DNA of 34,699 nucleotides from an uncultured Acidobacteriota bacterium (GTDB lineage Bacteria > Acidobacteriota > Thermoanaerobaculia > Multivoradales > SZUA-115). The position numbers and the translations under genes are program-made. The notes under the pieces were generated by a model. It was not told the DNA's origin. It was given only the letters and a program-made list of their open reading frames with translations, and did no database searches. Positions within the stretch are counted from its first letter, which is position 1. The number at the start of each line of letters is the position of its first letter. Of the stretch, positions 33,549 through 34,699 are shown piece by piece. The stretch spans positions 1 to 34,699 of the forward strand of contig CALMKX010000209.1 in assembly GCA_937867335.1 (NCBI GenBank). The letters are read 5' to 3'.

Positions 33549-34699
33549 CTATCCCATCAGGCGGTGGAACTCGGCGCTGGTCTCCGGCAGCGGCTCCACC
33601 CCTAGCTCCTGGCGCAGGATGGAGCTCAGGCGGTCGTATTGGCTGCGCACCAGGTCGCGCCTGGCCTGGCGGGCGTAGATCTGCATCACCGCCAGGTGGA
33701 CCCGCTCCTGCAGCGGGTCCGCCGCCAGGGCGGCGCGATAGGCGTCCAGCGCGGTCGCCGCTTCACCGCGCTCGAGATAGAGGTCCCCCAGGCCCTGGAG
33801 CAGCTGCAGGTAGGCGCGCTCCAGGAGTTCGCGCCGGGCGAACACCCAGGCTTCGTCGAAGCCGTCCAGAAAAGGACCGCTGTAGAGGCGCCAGGCGGCC
33901 TGCCAGAGCTCGATGGCGCCCTCGGCGTCGCCGGCTGCCAGCCGCCCTCGGCCGCGCTGGGAGAGGCTCTCGAACTCCACGATGTCGATATGCCAGTCGA
34001 GGGCCGGGTTCAGGCGGTAGATCCCGCCCTGGAAAAGCAGCGCCTGCTCCCCGGACTCCTTGCCGGCGAGGGTTCGCCGCAGGTGTGTGAGCGTGGGATG
34101 GAAGTTGCCGGCGATCGACTCCTCGGGCTCGTTGCCCCACACCGCTTCGATCAGCTGGTTCCGGCCGGCCGCGCGCTCGGGCTGGGAAGCCAGGAAAGCG
34201 AAGGTCTTGAGCGCTCGCTTGAGAGTCCAGGAGAGCTCCTGGCGGCTCCCACCCTCGAGCCGGAACACCACCGGCGAACCGAAGAAACGGACGTGGAAGG
34301 CCTGGGCGGCCTCCTCCTGGGGGCCGCGGAAGCTGGCGGCGCTGAAGCTGTCCGGGCTCAGGCGCAGCAGGCCCGAGGTGGCGAAGGCGGCGAGGTGAGC
34401 CACCAGTGGCGCTGCCGGCAGTGGCGGGGCTGAGCCCTCCCGGGAGAGCCCCTCGACGGCGGTGATCAGCGTCTCGAGAGCCGCCGGTTCTGGCGCCAGG
34501 CCCGCCAGCTCTCGCCTCGCCAGAGCCGCCACCTCGGGGGCCGAGCGCACACTGCGCACGGCAGCCAAGGCCAGCCGGCTCGCTGCAGCGAGGGCCGGGT
34601 CCTGGCCGATGAGCTCGCCTCGCCAGCCCTCGATCGTGGCCGCCACGGCCAGTTCGTTGAGCTCCAGGCTCCCTTCGCCGACGCCGGTCGTGCCGTCGG
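33549..34699 (-). CDS. BTAD-domain (SARP-like) transcriptional regulator, 5' end beyond window
   Basis: The frame is open to the right edge, so the true start may lie outside; GTG at 34646 would give 365 residues. The visible chain has about 110 N-terminal residues of helical, Ala/Leu-rich sequence. A winged-helix-like DNA-binding domain follows (RALKTFAFLASQPERAAGRNQLIEAVWG and SIAGNFHPTLTHLRRTL, about residues 140-195 from that GTG). A BTAD helical-repeat domain (about 215-360) contains FESLSQRGRGRLAAGDAEGAIELWQAAWRLYSGPFLDGFDEAWV and TALDAYRAALAADPLQERVHLAVMQIY. The order winged helix then BTAD is that of AfsR/SARP activators, but here it is at the C-terminus. Targets are unknown; the glutaminase gene lies just downstream. 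Confidence 0.8.
   Translation of the reverse strand, partial: DGTTGVGEGSLELNELAVAATIEGWRGELIGQDPALAAASRLALAAVRSVRSAPEVAALARRELAGLAPEPAALETLITAVEGLSREGSAPPLPAAPLVAHLAAFATSGLLRLSPDSFSAASFRGPQEEAAQAFHVRFFGSPVVFRLEGGSRQELSWTLKRALKTFAFLASQPERAAGRNQLIEAVWGNEPEESIAGNFHPTLTHLRRTLAGKESGEQALLFQGGIYRLNPALDWHIDIVEFESLSQRGRGRLAAGDAEGAIELWQAAWRLYSGPFLDGFDEAWVFARRELLERAYLQLLQGLGDLYLERGEAATALDAYRAALAADPLQERVHLAVMQIYARQARRDLVRSQYDRLSSILRQELGVEPLPETSAEFHRLMG

Overview
The window is a GC-rich bacterial chromosome segment, densely coded on both strands. Most gene starts have purine-rich ribosome-binding sites, and a few look leaderless. The gene families suggest a didermal soil or sediment bacterium, possibly an Acidobacteriota lineage such as Thermoanaerobaculia. 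The clues are secreted DUF4214/beta-helix proteins, large TPR proteins, a bacterial roadblock protein, B12-binding radical SAM, FeoAB plus a Cys-rich membrane protein, and a BTAD regulator. This placement is inference from gene content; no rRNA or marker comparison was possible.

Layout. At 1-3971 a minus-strand cluster holds a membrane-anchored coiled-coil protein, a GT4 glycosyltransferase and a two-domain glycosyltransferase that runs off the left edge. At 4126-4762 is an HI1419/HI1420-type toxin-antitoxin module whose toxin carries a one-base frameshift. Its antitoxin overlaps the end of a B12-binding radical SAM gene (4661-6163). At 6275-9656 are a secreted Cys-rich protein, a divergent AT-rich promoter region, a secreted DUF4214/beta-helix protein and a membrane-anchored SRPBCC protein. 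At 9667-15604 is a long minus-strand gene string: roadblock protein, ftsY, ribD, ribE, an unknown protein, GT4 and GT2. At 15710-17152 is a secreted TPR protein. At 17376-17626 is a possible tiny Cys-rich gene with a strong terminator. At 17808-22964 are a large secreted serine hydrolase, an overlapping small secreted partner and a TPR protein. At 23038-25577 is the ferrous-iron operon feoA-feoB-Cys-rich protein behind a Fur-like box, followed by valS. At 28348-29323 is a nucleotidyltransferase-like gene with a small overlapping partner. Then come a SUI1/YciH factor and pheA. The right end holds an ArnT/PMT-type membrane glycosyltransferase, a glutaminase and a BTAD-type regulator cut by the right edge.

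The strongest regulatory signal lies upstream of pheA. A short reading frame with six Phe codons is followed by segments that can form mutually exclusive antiterminator and terminator hairpins ending in a T-run. This is the architecture of ribosome-mediated transcription attenuation. The PheA protein itself stops right after its catalytic TRF motif and has no ACT domain, so this leader may replace allosteric feedback by phenylalanine. Other items worth following are the nucleotidyltransferase/small-protein pair, the decayed toxin with an intact antitoxin and operator, and the tiny Cys-rich gene at 17376.
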